Shown here one piece after another: positions 17,697 through 26,249 of a stretch of DNA of 64,000 bases. Below the pieces are notes generated by a model. That model was not told where the DNA came from. It saw nothing but the letters and a program-made list of their open reading frames with translations, and did no database searches. Position 1 is the stretch's first letter. Every line of letters starts with the position of its first letter. Source of the DNA: JBLRWS01 sp047921075 (lineage in GTDB: Bacteria; Bacteroidota; Rhodothermia; Balneolales; Balneolaceae); contig JBLRWS010000005.1 in assembly GCA_047921075.1 (NCBI GenBank), positions 1 through 64,000 of the forward strand, read 5' to 3'. The position numbers and the translations under genes are program-made.

Positions 17697-17933
17697 AGTA
17701 GTTGATTTAATTGAGGTTACAAGCTTAAAGCTCGACCTCGTAACGCTACCGTAAAATCAACCGTTCATTTATTTTAAAAATTTCTGAAAGTAATGAAAGA
17801 AGAGGTTTTTGGGAAGGATGTGACAGGTATACAATCTTCTATCAAATCCCGGATGTTGATCGTTCACATTTTCGTTACATTTAAACCCCGGTTTATCGTG
17901 TTGAACCGAAACCATTTAGTGTAACCTTTTGCC

Positions 17934-19916
17934 GTGCTTGGAGATCAGAAAAAAGAAGAAATTCGAGACGCTGCCGATATTGTGGAAGTGGTGGGAGACT
18001 ACGTCCGCCTGAAGCGGTCGGGTAGCGGATTTACAGGCCTTTGTCCGTTCCATGACGAAAAAACACCCTCTTTTCATGTGAATCCGTCCATGGGGATTTA
18101 CAAATGTTTTGGATGCGGGGAGAGCGGAGATGTCTACTCGTTTGTGATGGCGATGGAAGGTGTAAGCTTTCCGGAGGCGTTGCGCTCCCTGGCCGAACGG
18201 TACGGCATCTCGTTGCCGGAGTATGACCAGCCCCAGGATAGGGAAGAGCAGCACGAGCGTGAAGGCATCATGCACGCGCTGCGCTTTGCAGGCCTTTTCT
18301 TTTACCGCATGCTGAATGAGCTGGAGGAAGCGGAACCGGCAAGGGCCTATCTGGAAAAGCGGGGATATAAGCGTGATACCATTCGAACCTACGGACTGGG
18401 ATATGCACCCGGTTCCGGGTCTGCACTGCTCAAAGCGGCGCAGCAGGAGGGGATAGAAGAGCAGTATCTGCTACAGGCCGATCTGGTAAAACCGAGCACC
18501 CGAGGCGACGGAACCTACGACACGTTCCGGGAACGGCTGATGTTTCCCATCTTTAACCCCTCCGGAAAAGTGATCGCTTTTGCCGGACGAATTTTAGATG
18601 ACTCCAAAAAAACAGCCAAATATGTCAATTCGGCTCAAACATCGGTCTATAACAAGAGCGAGGTGGTGTACGGGGTAAACTTTGCGAAAAACGAGATTCG
18701 AAAGCGGGAAGAGGCCATTCTGGTGGAAGGGTATACCGATGTGATTACGATGCACAAACACGGTATCGAAAATGTAGTCGCTTCCAGCGGAACATCGCTC
18801 ACCGAGGCCCAAATTCGTCTGTTGATGCGGTACGGCAAACGGCTGGTGATGATTTATGATGCCGATGATGCCGGCCAGACGGCTATGGACCGGGGTTTGA
18901 ACATCGCCCTTTCGCAGGGAATGGATGTGCAGCTTCTTCAGCTGCCCGACCGGGAAGACCCCGATTCGTTTGTGAAACAGTTTGGGGCGGAGTCGTTTCT
19001 GGATTTAAAAAAAGAGAAGGCGCACGATTTTATCACCTATCTGATTCAGAAAGCGGAAGCGCAACAGAAAATGAACAATCCGGCCGAACGGGCCGAGCTG
19101 ATCAACTCCATCCTGAAGCGGATTGCACTCATTCCGGACGAAATTCAGCGGCAGGTGTTTGTGCAGCACCTGCATCAGCTCACGCAGGCGTACCGCAAAG
19201 GGAGCGACCGTGAACTGTTCCAACAGCTCGAAAAGGAGGTGGCCGAACAGGCACGCAGCTCGCAGCGCCGCAGCCGGCGCGAACACGCGCAAACCCGGCG
19301 GGCCGAACCGCAAGAAGCCCCGCCGAGACACCCATCTCCACAGCCGGTTCATCGAAAAAAAATCCCCAATTACGAGAAGGAGGTCATCCGGCTGATGCTG
19401 CAATACGGCGAGCCGATGCGAAAATTTGTAGGGCACAACATTTCGGACGACCATTTTGAAAGTGAAGAGATGCGCCTTTTTTATCAGGATATCATACAAC
19501 GCCATGTGGATGGGGAGGAGGTTTCGCCCGAGCATTACGCCCATCGCGAAAAACCGTTCCCCTCTCTGCTGGGTGATGTGCTGTTGGAACGGAATGCGCT
19601 GGATGAGTCCTCTAAAGCCGCCCGTAATAGCGATATTCGCAAAGACCGCAACCCTTACAAAACCGCCAAATCGTGTTTGAAGCCGCTGCGTAGAACGTTT
19701 TTGGAGCGCAAACGGCTCGATCTGTCCGGTCAGATCAAACAGGCAGACGGCGAAGAGAAAGAGAGGCTGAATAAATTGATGGTGAAGCTGCAACGGGAAA
19801 TAACACGAATTCAAAAGCTGTCTGCTGATGAGCTGTTCGACGACCCGGAATTTCTCCAAAAGGGATCGTCCGGCCAACCCGGGGGCTTCTCTTACACCAT
19901 GAAAGATAAATCGTAA
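17934..19916 (+). CDS. dnaG: DNA primase
   Basis: Makes RNA primers at the replication fork. The protein has 660 residues and starts at GTG. The CHC2 zinc finger is C37-x2-H40-x17-C58-x2-C61, followed by the primase core and the Toprim catalytic motifs: EGYTDVITMHKHG near residue 267 and MIYDADDAGQTAM near residue 305. A linker rich in R, P and Q (about residues 435-475) leads to a C-terminal DnaB-helicase-binding domain. The gene is followed seven bases later by an inositol monophosphatase, not by rpoD, so the classic rpsU-dnaG-rpoD macromolecular operon is absent. Confidence 0.96.
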   Translation: MLGDQKKEEIRDAADIVEVVGDYVRLKRSGSGFTGLCPFHDEKTPSFHVNPSMGIYKCFGCGESGDVYSFVMAMEGVSFPEALRSLAERYGISLPEYDQPQDREEQHEREGIMHALRFAGLFFYRMLNELEEAEPARAYLEKRGYKRDTIRTYGLGYAPGSGSALLKAAQQEGIEEQYLLQADLVKPSTRGDGTYDTFRERLMFPIFNPSGKVIAFAGRILDDSKKTAKYVNSAQTSVYNKSEVVYGVNFAKNEIRKREEAILVEGYTDVITMHKHGIENVVASSGTSLTEAQIRLLMRYGKRLVMIYDADDAGQTAMDRGLNIALSQGMDVQLLQLPDREDPDSFVKQFGAESFLDLKKEKAHDFITYLIQKAEAQQKMNNPAERAELINSILKRIALIPDEIQRQVFVQHLHQLTQAYRKGSDRELFQQLEKEVAEQARSSQRRSRREHAQTRRAEPQEAPPRHPSPQPVHRKKIPNYEKEVIRLMLQYGEPMRKFVGHNISDDHFESEEMRLFYQDIIQRHVDGEEVSPEHYAHREKPFPSLLGDVLLERNALDESSKAARNSDIRKDRNPYKTAKSCLKPLRRTFLERKRLDLSGQIKQADGEEKERLNKLMVKLQREITRIQKLSADELFDDPEFLQKGSSGQPGGFSYTMKDKS

Positions 19917-19923
19917 CCGATCG

Positions 19924-20751
19924 ATGCAATCAGAAAAACAACGTGATCTGGATGTTGCCCTGAAGGCGGCCCGGAATGGGGTAGAGGTAATCAAATCCTT
20001 CGAAACCGTTGATTTGAACACCCGAAAAAAAGGACGGAACGATCTGATTACCGATGCGGATATTGCCACGGAAAAGGCGGTTCTGAAAACCATTTGCGAC
20101 GTCTTCCCCGATGATGAGGTGTTGGCAGAGGAGTCTGCCTCGCACGAGTCCCTTTCTGCCCGCCGAACCTGGATTGTAGACCCGATTGACGGCACCACCA
20201 ATTTTGCGCACCGCTTTCCCATCTACTGTGTATCGATTGCCCTCTGGGAAAACCGAAAGCCTCGCGTTGCGGTGGTGATTGAGGTGAACCGGGACGAAGA
20301 GTTTACCGCTGTTGCAGGAGAGGGAGCGTGGCTGAACGGCCAGCCTATTTCCGTAGCCGACACCGCGCACCATCGCGATGGATTTGTGGCTACCGGATTT
20401 CCCTATAACGACCTTTCACTGGTGGAGCCCTATTTGAAACTCTTTCGCATTCTGATGGAAGAGTTGCAGGGTTTGCGGCGCCCCGGTGCGGCGAGTTACG
20501 ACCTCTGCTGCGTGGCCTGTGGACGCTTTGACGGATTTTACGAATACTCGCTCCATGCGTGGGATGTGGCCGCAGCCGCCTTGATTATTCAGGAAGCCGG
20601 TGGCGTGGTTACCGATTGGGAGGGAGGTGAGAACTGGCTGTTTGGCCAGCGTCTGGTAGCGGGTAACCGCACGATTCATCGCTATTTGCTCGATCAGATA
20701 CAGGCGGTGATTCCGGCTGCACAGCGCAAGTCGCTTGAGCAGCAATCGTGA
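19924..20751 (+). CDS. Inositol monophosphatase family protein (SuhB-like)
   Basis: A 275-residue Mg2+- and Li+-sensitive phosphatase of the IMPase superfamily. The metal-binding motifs are DLITDADIATEK, EESAS (the first metal Glu), WIVDPIDGTTNFAH near residues 82-95, and HAWDVAAAALIIQEAGG near the C-terminus. The substrate may be inositol-1-phosphate or a related sugar phosphate; SuhB proteins also take part in rRNA transcription, and the two roles cannot be separated by sequence here. It follows dnaG by seven bases and is likely cotranscribed with it. Confidence 0.88.
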   Translation: MQSEKQRDLDVALKAARNGVEVIKSFETVDLNTRKKGRNDLITDADIATEKAVLKTICDVFPDDEVLAEESASHESLSARRTWIVDPIDGTTNFAHRFPIYCVSIALWENRKPRVAVVIEVNRDEEFTAVAGEGAWLNGQPISVADTAHHRDGFVATGFPYNDLSLVEPYLKLFRILMEELQGLRRPGAASYDLCCVACGRFDGFYEYSLHAWDVAAAALIIQEAGGVVTDWEGGENWLFGQRLVAGNRTIHRYLLDQIQAVIPAAQRKSLEQQS

Positions 20752-20864
20752 TAATGAGAAGCGTGGGGATAGGGGTAAAACAGAGCCGGCTTTGAAGCTT
20801 CGGCTATGAATAAAAGATTCGCACCTTTCCCTGAAGAGGTGAAACCCGATGCATCGAAAATAAA

Positions 20865-20896
20865 AAAGGCGCATCTCGACAGAGACACGCCTTTTG
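20865..20896. terminator. Hairpin terminator between convergent genes
   Basis: AAAAGGCG pairs with CGCCTTTT around an inner TCTC-GACA-GAGA hairpin. The symmetric A and T runs suit termination of both the inositol phosphatase gene and the leftward membrane-protein gene. Confidence 0.7.
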
Positions 20897-20915
20897 GTTT
20901 GAGAACGAGTTGGGA

Positions 20916-21341
20916 CTACTCGCTTTGTTCGGAGAACATCTCTTTATTGATGAGGAAAATAAACGGGATACCGAACAGCAGGTGGCGTACCAGCGAGCCA
21001 ATAGCCATGTCCACACCCATATTTAGTCCTGCCACTCCGGCACCGAGCAGCGGAAACATGAAGAACCACACCAAGGCTACGGTTTCAGCCGCCATAAAGA
21101 CAAACGGCCGTATCCAGGTTGGCCCAAAAAGCGATGGTGCAATTCCGGCATAAAGAATGGCCAGTAAAATACCGTTGCTATAGTGGCCAAATACCCCGTA
21201 GGCGAGGCCAAGGCCGGTTTGTTCACCCAGAAGGGCGGGGATGTCCCACCAGCCGGAGCCGGTTACGAGTCCAAAAAGATCGAAGATTATGGTACCGGCA
21301 ATACCGGCAAGAATGGCGTTTTTCCAGTTGATTGTATGCAT
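20916..21341 (-). CDS. Small integral membrane protein of unknown function
   Basis: A 141-residue protein with four predicted transmembrane helices: around residues 8-28, 52-72, 80-105 and 110-132. The glycine-rich first helix (ILAGIAGTIIFDLFGLVTG) and GVFGHYSNGILLAILYAGI resemble the DUF6789-like family of small bacterial membrane proteins, but I assign this only loosely. It lies 12 bases downstream of an AhpD-like gene on the same strand and is probably cotranscribed. No catalytic motif is visible. Confidence 0.7.
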   Translation of the reverse strand: MHTINWKNAILAGIAGTIIFDLFGLVTGSGWWDIPALLGEQTGLGLAYGVFGHYSNGILLAILYAGIAPSLFGPTWIRPFVFMAAETVALVWFFMFPLLGAGVAGLNMGVDMAIGSLVRHLLFGIPFIFLINKEMFSEQSE

Positions 21342-21353
21342 AGCAAGTCTCCG

Positions 21354-21902
21354 TTAAGCGGTTTTTGGTTGAAGTTCGGGAGCTTCCGGAAAATCGATCG
21401 GAATGTCCGTAATGTTGTGGAGGTAATTGGTGATGGTTTTTTCGCCCACATTGATAATGGTATCAATCAGGTTTTCTTTGGTATAGCCGGCATCAAAGAA
21501 CGCCTTCAGTAGATCATCGCTGATCTTTCCTCGGTTTTCCGAGATGGCGCGTGCCAGTTGTGCAAGAGCGTTCAGCTTATCGTCGAAGGACGCCTTACCC
21601 TCACGCAATTCAAGGATTTCTTCCTCGCTAAAGCCGTTCATTTCGGCCAGTTTGGTATGGGCTGCCTGGCAATAGGTGCACCCGTTTACCTGACTGACAG
21701 CCAGATTCACCACCTCTTTTTCCCGGTTGTTGAGAGATGTTTTGCCATTGGCAAAACTCATATACCGGCCCAATCCGGCATCAGAATAGGCGTAGGTAGC
21801 ATAAATGTTCGGGACAAAACCGAGTTTCGACTCAAGTTGATCGAAAATCTCTTTGTTTTGATCGGTCACGTCGTCGCGTGTCGGTACATCAAATGGTCTC
21901 AT
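21354..21902 (-). CDS. Carboxymuconolactone decarboxylase family protein (AhpD-like)
   Basis: A 182-residue alpha-helical protein of the CMD/AhpD fold. The redox pair is in GCTYCQAAHT, a CxxC followed by the conserved histidine, the signature of alkylhydroperoxidase AhpD-like members rather than true decarboxylases. It probably acts as a peroxidase or disulfide reductase in the cytoplasm. It is the first gene of a short leftward pair with the membrane protein. The bacillithiol gene bshB1 lies 1.7 kb away, which would fit a thiol-redox theme, but this is only a positional hint. Confidence 0.87.
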   Translation of the reverse strand: MRPFDVPTRDDVTDQNKEIFDQLESKLGFVPNIYATYAYSDAGLGRYMSFANGKTSLNNREKEVVNLAVSQVNGCTYCQAAHTKLAEMNGFSEEEILELREGKASFDDKLNALAQLARAISENRGKISDDLLKAFFDAGYTKENLIDTIINVGEKTITNYLHNITDIPIDFPEAPELQPKTA

Positions 21903-22006
21903 GGGTTGATTGATTTGGTTTCGTTTTCTGTTGCCATCAAACTAAACGATACCGCTCCATCAACCAATGGCAGATAGTCACCTTCTATTGTTAAAAGTTC
22001 CCGATA

Positions 22007-22840
22007 TCAGGAAAGATGAGTCTCTTTAAAGGTGGTGGTGGTCATACCGGTCTCTTTCTTGAAGAGCTTGCTGAATTGAGCGGGATCGGTATAGCCAAGT
22101 TCCAGCCCAATCTCTTTTACAGCTTTATCGGTGTAGAGAAGCAGGCGTTTCGCCTCGGTAATCACCCGCTGATGAATAACCTCAAGAGGAGACTGATCGG
22201 CATTTTTGCTAAAGATATTGGCCACCGTCTTCGGCGATTTGTTGAGCATTTTGGCGTACTCCGACACACTCTTTACTTCTCTGAAATGTTCTTCTACAAG
22301 AAGATTAAATGATCGGATTAGGTCGATGTCTCCCTGTCGGTTATGATGGCCAAGAAGTTGTTCTTTGGCAATGCGGGTACAGAGTATAATGAACCGTTTT
22401 AACAGAATCCGAAGCATCTCTTCTTGGCTGTTATCGTTCACATCAAACTCTTCGGTAAGGTAGTGATACGCAGTGTTCAGCCGGTCGCGCAACTCTTCGT
22501 CCAGTTCCAGAATGGGTACATTTTTCGAACCGAAAAAAAGCAGTCCATTACACGAGACTTCACTGTCGTTGGTGTGAATACAGTAGAATTCACGGTTAAA
22601 AATGAGGGTTCGAAGCGGACATTCTTTCTTGTCAATTTGTACCTGATGCAGATAGGTTGCGCATACCAGTTGGTTCGGATTCAGGACCGTCTCTTCCAGG
22701 TCAATCTGTAGTTGAACAGGTTGTTCGGTATGGTTCCATAAAAAGAGGAGGTACTCGCCATCGTCCACAAAGTTGTTGCAAAAATGGTCCGCCACCAGAA
22801 AATGTGCGCCAATCGACCGGTTTTTGAATTCTTTGCGCAT
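22007..22840 (-). CDS. AraC family transcriptional regulator
   Basis: A 277-residue regulator with a C-terminal AraC double helix-turn-helix of about 100 residues: VSEYAKMLNKSPKTVANIFS for the first unit and EIGLELGYTDPAQFSKLFKK for the second, ending in the usual TGMTTTTF. The N-terminal 170 residues form a cupin-like ligand-sensing domain of the kind common in Bacteroidota AraC proteins. The target is unknown. It begins nine bases after bshB1 ends and so is probably cotranscribed with it. The downstream AhpD-like gene is a possible target by position. Confidence 0.88.
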   Translation of the reverse strand: MRKEFKNRSIGAHFLVADHFCNNFVDDGEYLLFLWNHTEQPVQLQIDLEETVLNPNQLVCATYLHQVQIDKKECPLRTLIFNREFYCIHTNDSEVSCNGLLFFGSKNVPILELDEELRDRLNTAYHYLTEEFDVNDNSQEEMLRILLKRFIILCTRIAKEQLLGHHNRQGDIDLIRSFNLLVEEHFREVKSVSEYAKMLNKSPKTVANIFSKNADQSPLEVIHQRVITEAKRLLLYTDKAVKEIGLELGYTDPAQFSKLFKKETGMTTTTFKETHLS

Positions 22841-22849
22841 ACCGCCGGC

Positions 22850-23590
22850 TTATCGCTTGGGTGATGTGGATAAAAAGAGGTCCAATGACGTAAGGGAAAT
22901 CGGTTTTTGAGCGGCCAGGAATCCCTCGCCGTAGGCAAAACCCGCCCGATGGCCAAGCAAACGTGCCCGTGCACGCAGCGCTTCAAAAAACGCGATGCCC
23001 GAGACGTACGTTTCCGGCTCCCGCCCGGGGTCCGATACATTAAATTGCGACGAAAACGCCTTGATCGCCTCTTCTTTCAGGTCGATCGAATGGGTTATAT
23101 CGAACACAAAATCGGGCTCGAACGGTGTATCCTGCATGTAGTGTAGGATGTGGTGCGGCCGATGCGGCTCTTGCGGTTTGCCATCGTCACCAATGGTCTC
23201 AATTTTGGCCAGTCCGGCATAGAAAATGGCATCTTTCAGCAGAGCAGCAGCGTGGCCGTGATCGGGATGGCGGTCGGCCGGTGCCGGCAGGATGCAGACA
23301 TGCGGACGATAGTGACGTACTTTCTGGATGATCGGAAGATGGTGATCGCGTGTGTTCGTGAGCAGGGTGTCGGGTAATCCAAGATTATCGCGGGCCGTAA
23401 GCCCGAGAATCGCCGCTGCATCAGCCGCCTCTTTCATACGCAGTTCTGCGCTGCCGCGGGTTCCCATTTCACCCCGGGTCAAATCTACCACTACTACCGA
23501 TTTTCCCTGCTGTACGGATGCGGCGAGAGTGCCGGCGCAGCCAAGTTCTGTATCGTCAGGGTGAGCGCCAAATGCGAGAATATCTGTCAT
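22850..23590 (-). CDS. bshB1: Bacillithiol biosynthesis deacetylase BshB1
   Basis: Removes the acetyl group from GlcNAc-malate in bacillithiol synthesis, a zinc-dependent reaction of the PIG-L/LmbE family. The 246-residue protein has the zinc motif AHPDDTELGCAG (H10 and D13, general base D12), TRGEMGTRG near residue 40, and the third ligand region DRHPDHGHAA near residue 110. These BshB1-type features separate it from generic PIG-L deacetylases. bshA and bshC are not in the window. It heads a two-gene leftward unit with an AraC regulator. Confidence 0.92.
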   Translation of the reverse strand: MTDILAFGAHPDDTELGCAGTLAASVQQGKSVVVVDLTRGEMGTRGSAELRMKEAADAAAILGLTARDNLGLPDTLLTNTRDHHLPIIQKVRHYRPHVCILPAPADRHPDHGHAAALLKDAIFYAGLAKIETIGDDGKPQEPHRPHHILHYMQDTPFEPDFVFDITHSIDLKEEAIKAFSSQFNVSDPGREPETYVSGIAFFEALRARARLLGHRAGFAYGEGFLAAQKPISLTSLDLFLSTSPKR

Positions 23591-23731
23591 CTTTCAAAAA
23601 ATTTATGATTCCTGCAACGAATCGGTTCGTTCTACGTAATGCATGTTCACAATGATAACATTGGATAGCTCCGATGCCGATTGGATACCAATAGTCGCTG
23701 TTTGAGCCTAAAATAGAAAGAATCTCACCAT

Positions 23732-24961
23732 ATGCGTCAACTTTTTATCAGCATTTCCGAAGGGGTTAAAATTGCCTTCTCTGCCATATGGGCAAATAAA
23801 ACCCGCGCTGCACTTACCACAACCTGCATCATGATTGGTATTGTGTCTGTGACGGCGATGAGTACGATTTCGGATGGATTGGACCGTTCGTTTGAAGATA
23901 GCATGGAGTCGCTGGGCCGGAATGTGGTCTACATCGAAAAGTGGCCGTGGGGCTTTGGCGGCGAGTATAAGTGGTGGGAGTATCGCAACCGGCGCGAGAT
24001 GCAGGTAAGCTATGTAGAGGATCTTCGCAGGCTTGCACCGAGTGCCACCGCGGTATCGGCATCGGTGAGCCGCAGTACAAATGTCCGTTTTGGTGAGCGG
24101 ATGATTGAGAGCACCCGGCTGGTGGGCGGAACAGAAGACTATTTTATGACCGCAGGCTTGAATATTGCCGACGGACGCCCATTTACAGATGCCGACGTTC
24201 AGCGGGCAGCCAACGTGGTGGTGCTCGGCAGCGGTGTTGCCGAGTCGCTCTTTGCGGATGCCGATCCGCTGCTCAAAGAAGTGCGCCTTGGCGGTCAGCG
24301 ATTTTTGGTGATCGGTATTTTAGAGGCATCGGGTAATTTTCTGGGAATGGACAACGACAATCGAATGATTATCCCCATCTCCACCTACGGAACGATGTAC
24401 GGCTTGCGCTTTGGGATAGAGCTGGCCGTGCAATTTGCCGATGATGAGGCCACGGTGGATGGAGAGTATGAAGTCATTGGGGCTATGCGGCAAATTCGTC
24501 AGCTCGATCCGCTGGATGATGAAGACTTTGCCATAAACAAGGCCGCGCTTTTCGAACAGGAGTTTTCGAATATGAAAACGATCATCCATATGATCGGCTA
24601 CTTTCTTACCGGCCTGGCACTGCTGGTGGGAGGCATCGGGGTTATGAACATCATGTTTGTATCGGTAAAAGAGCGCACCAAAGAGATTGGCATCCGAAAA
24701 GCGGTTGGAGCCAAACAGTGGGAGATTCGGCTTCAATTTTTGATGGAGGCCATTGTTATCTGTTTATTAGGTGGTTTGATCGGCGTTTTACTCTCGGTCG
24801 GCATCACACTGCTGCTTAATCAGATTTTTGTGGCTCACATGGATTGGGTCACCGTACTTCACGCGCTCATCATCTGTTCCGGCGTGGGCATTTTGTTTGG
24901 GTTTCTTCCATCCAATAAGGCGTCGAAAGCCGATCCCATCGAATCTCTTAGATACGAATAA
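23732..24961 (+). CDS. MacB-like ABC permease (first of a tandem pair)
   Basis: A 409-residue FtsX/MacB-type permease with one N-terminal helix (residues 15-45), a MacB_PCD periplasmic domain, and three C-terminal helices that include LLVGGIGVMNIMFVSVKERT and the coupling segment EIGIRKAVGAKQWEI. It ends SKADPIESLRYE, nearly identical to the end of its downstream neighbour, so the two are diverged tandem duplicates. The next gene starts one base after this stop codon. There is no ATP-binding subunit or adaptor beside the pair. Confidence 0.87.
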   Translation: MRQLFISISEGVKIAFSAIWANKTRAALTTTCIMIGIVSVTAMSTISDGLDRSFEDSMESLGRNVVYIEKWPWGFGGEYKWWEYRNRREMQVSYVEDLRRLAPSATAVSASVSRSTNVRFGERMIESTRLVGGTEDYFMTAGLNIADGRPFTDADVQRAANVVVLGSGVAESLFADADPLLKEVRLGGQRFLVIGILEASGNFLGMDNDNRMIIPISTYGTMYGLRFGIELAVQFADDEATVDGEYEVIGAMRQIRQLDPLDDEDFAINKAALFEQEFSNMKTIIHMIGYFLTGLALLVGGIGVMNIMFVSVKERTKEIGIRKAVGAKQWEIRLQFLMEAIVICLLGGLIGVLLSVGITLLLNQIFVAHMDWVTVLHALIICSGVGILFGFLPSNKASKADPIESLRYE

Positions 24962-24962
24962 C

Positions 24963-26189
24963 ATGCAACTTTTTGAAGTATTCCGACAATCGATCGATTC
25001 CCTCAGGGCCAACAAGCTACGCTCGTCACTGACACTGCTGGCGATCGCCGTGGGCGTGTTTGCCATCGTCGGCGCCAATACGGCCGTTCGGGTACTCGAT
25101 TCGTTTTTTAAAGATACACTCAGCCTCATGGGCGGCGATGTCATCACCGTCTCCAAATTCCCCCAGATTTCGATGGGGCCACTCGATTGGGATGCGCTCA
25201 GAAATCGCCAGAATATCACCGTGGAGCAGATGGAGCGGCTGGAAGATCTCACAGTTAGTGTGCAGGGAATCGGGCCAAACCGTACGTACAGGGTGTCGCG
25301 CATCTCCTATGGAGAGCTTGAAACCGAGCCGAATGTATCCATTACCGGAGGCAATGAACATTACCTGGCCAACAACGCCTACACGATAGAAGACGGACGC
25401 AACTTTTTGCCCGAAGAGCTCGATCGCGCTCGCCAGGTCGCCATCATCGGGGCCGATGTGGTGGAGATGCTGTTCCCGGTCGAAAACCCGATCGGTAAAA
25501 CCATTCGGTATGAGGGGCGCCCGTATGTGGTGATCGGTACCACCGAAGCGAAAGGAAATGTATTCGGCAACACGCTCGACCGGTTTGTGTTGTTCCCCTA
25601 CACCCATCTATCGATGATGTATGGGCGCAATCAGAATGTGAGTATTCAGGTGCGTGCCGGCTCGGTAGATAAAGTACAGACGGCCATTGATGAGTTGACC
25701 GGCTTTCTGCGTGTGATTCGAAAAGTGGATCCCGCCTTGGACAACGATTTTGAAATCTCGACCAACCAGACACTCGGTGCTGCCTTCGATCAGTTTACCG
25801 GGGTTCTCTACATCATCGGTTTTGTGGTGGGCGGTATTGTGCTGCTTGGTGCAGGCATCGGGGTTATGAATATCATGTTGGTTTCCGTTACCGAGCGTAC
25901 CCGGGAAATTGGGATTCGTAAGGCCGTTGGTGCCACTCGCTCTTCCATTGTGTCTCAGTTTCTGGCCGAAACCATTTTCATATGTCAGATAGGGGGGATA
26001 ATCGGCATTTTGGCCGGGGTTGGGCTGGGCAATCTTGCCGCTATCTATTTCGAAACGGCTATCGTCATTCCCTGGAGCTCCGTCATTATGGGCGTGGTGG
26101 GAATTACCATCATCGGCTTGGTGTTTGGGGTCTATCCCGCTATGAAAGCCGCCCGTCTCGATCCGATCGAAAGCCTGCGCTACGAATAA
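24963..26189 (+). CDS. MacB-like ABC permease (second of a tandem pair)
   Basis: A 408-residue permease of the same fold as the preceding gene. It has an N-terminal helix (LRSSLTLLAIAVGVFAIVGA), a MacB_PCD domain, and a C-terminal helix bundle with GAGIGVMNIMLVSVTERTRE and EIGIRKAVGATRSS, ending ARLDPIESLRYE. The frame is open 45 codons upstream to 24828, but that part overlaps the end of the first permease; the ATG one base after the previous stop fits family homology. The two probably form a heterodimer and must borrow an ATPase encoded elsewhere, perhaps the MacB-type ATPase at 11.9 kb. Confidence 0.88.
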   Translation: MQLFEVFRQSIDSLRANKLRSSLTLLAIAVGVFAIVGANTAVRVLDSFFKDTLSLMGGDVITVSKFPQISMGPLDWDALRNRQNITVEQMERLEDLTVSVQGIGPNRTYRVSRISYGELETEPNVSITGGNEHYLANNAYTIEDGRNFLPEELDRARQVAIIGADVVEMLFPVENPIGKTIRYEGRPYVVIGTTEAKGNVFGNTLDRFVLFPYTHLSMMYGRNQNVSIQVRAGSVDKVQTAIDELTGFLRVIRKVDPALDNDFEISTNQTLGAAFDQFTGVLYIIGFVVGGIVLLGAGIGVMNIMLVSVTERTREIGIRKAVGATRSSIVSQFLAETIFICQIGGIIGILAGVGLGNLAAIYFETAIVIPWSSVIMGVVGITIIGLVFGVYPAMKAARLDPIESLRYE

Positions 26190-26191
26190 AA

Positions 26192-26221
26192 AAAGAGCCT
26201 TTACCGAAGCAAAGGCTCTTT
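26192..26221. terminator. Bidirectional hairpin terminator
   Basis: AAAGAGCCTTT pairs perfectly with AAAGGCTCTTT around an eight-base loop. It lies directly after the permease stop and 28 bases beyond the stop of the convergent citrate synthase gene, so it probably serves both. Confidence 0.85.
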
Positions 26222-26249
26222 CAAAACAGATGTTAAAAGACGTTGTTAC

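Noticed and set aside
19005..20222. 405-codon minus-strand frame opposite dnaG and the inositol phosphatase gene
   Set aside because: It lies antisense to two well-supported genes and its translation has no recognisable domain.
20806..21153. Plus-strand frame running through the terminator after the inositol phosphatase gene
   Set aside because: It crosses a strong hairpin and lies antisense to the membrane-protein gene.
24828..24962. 45-codon N-terminal extension of the second MacB-like permease
   Set aside because: It overlaps the end of the first permease in another frame; homology begins at the ATG at 24963.
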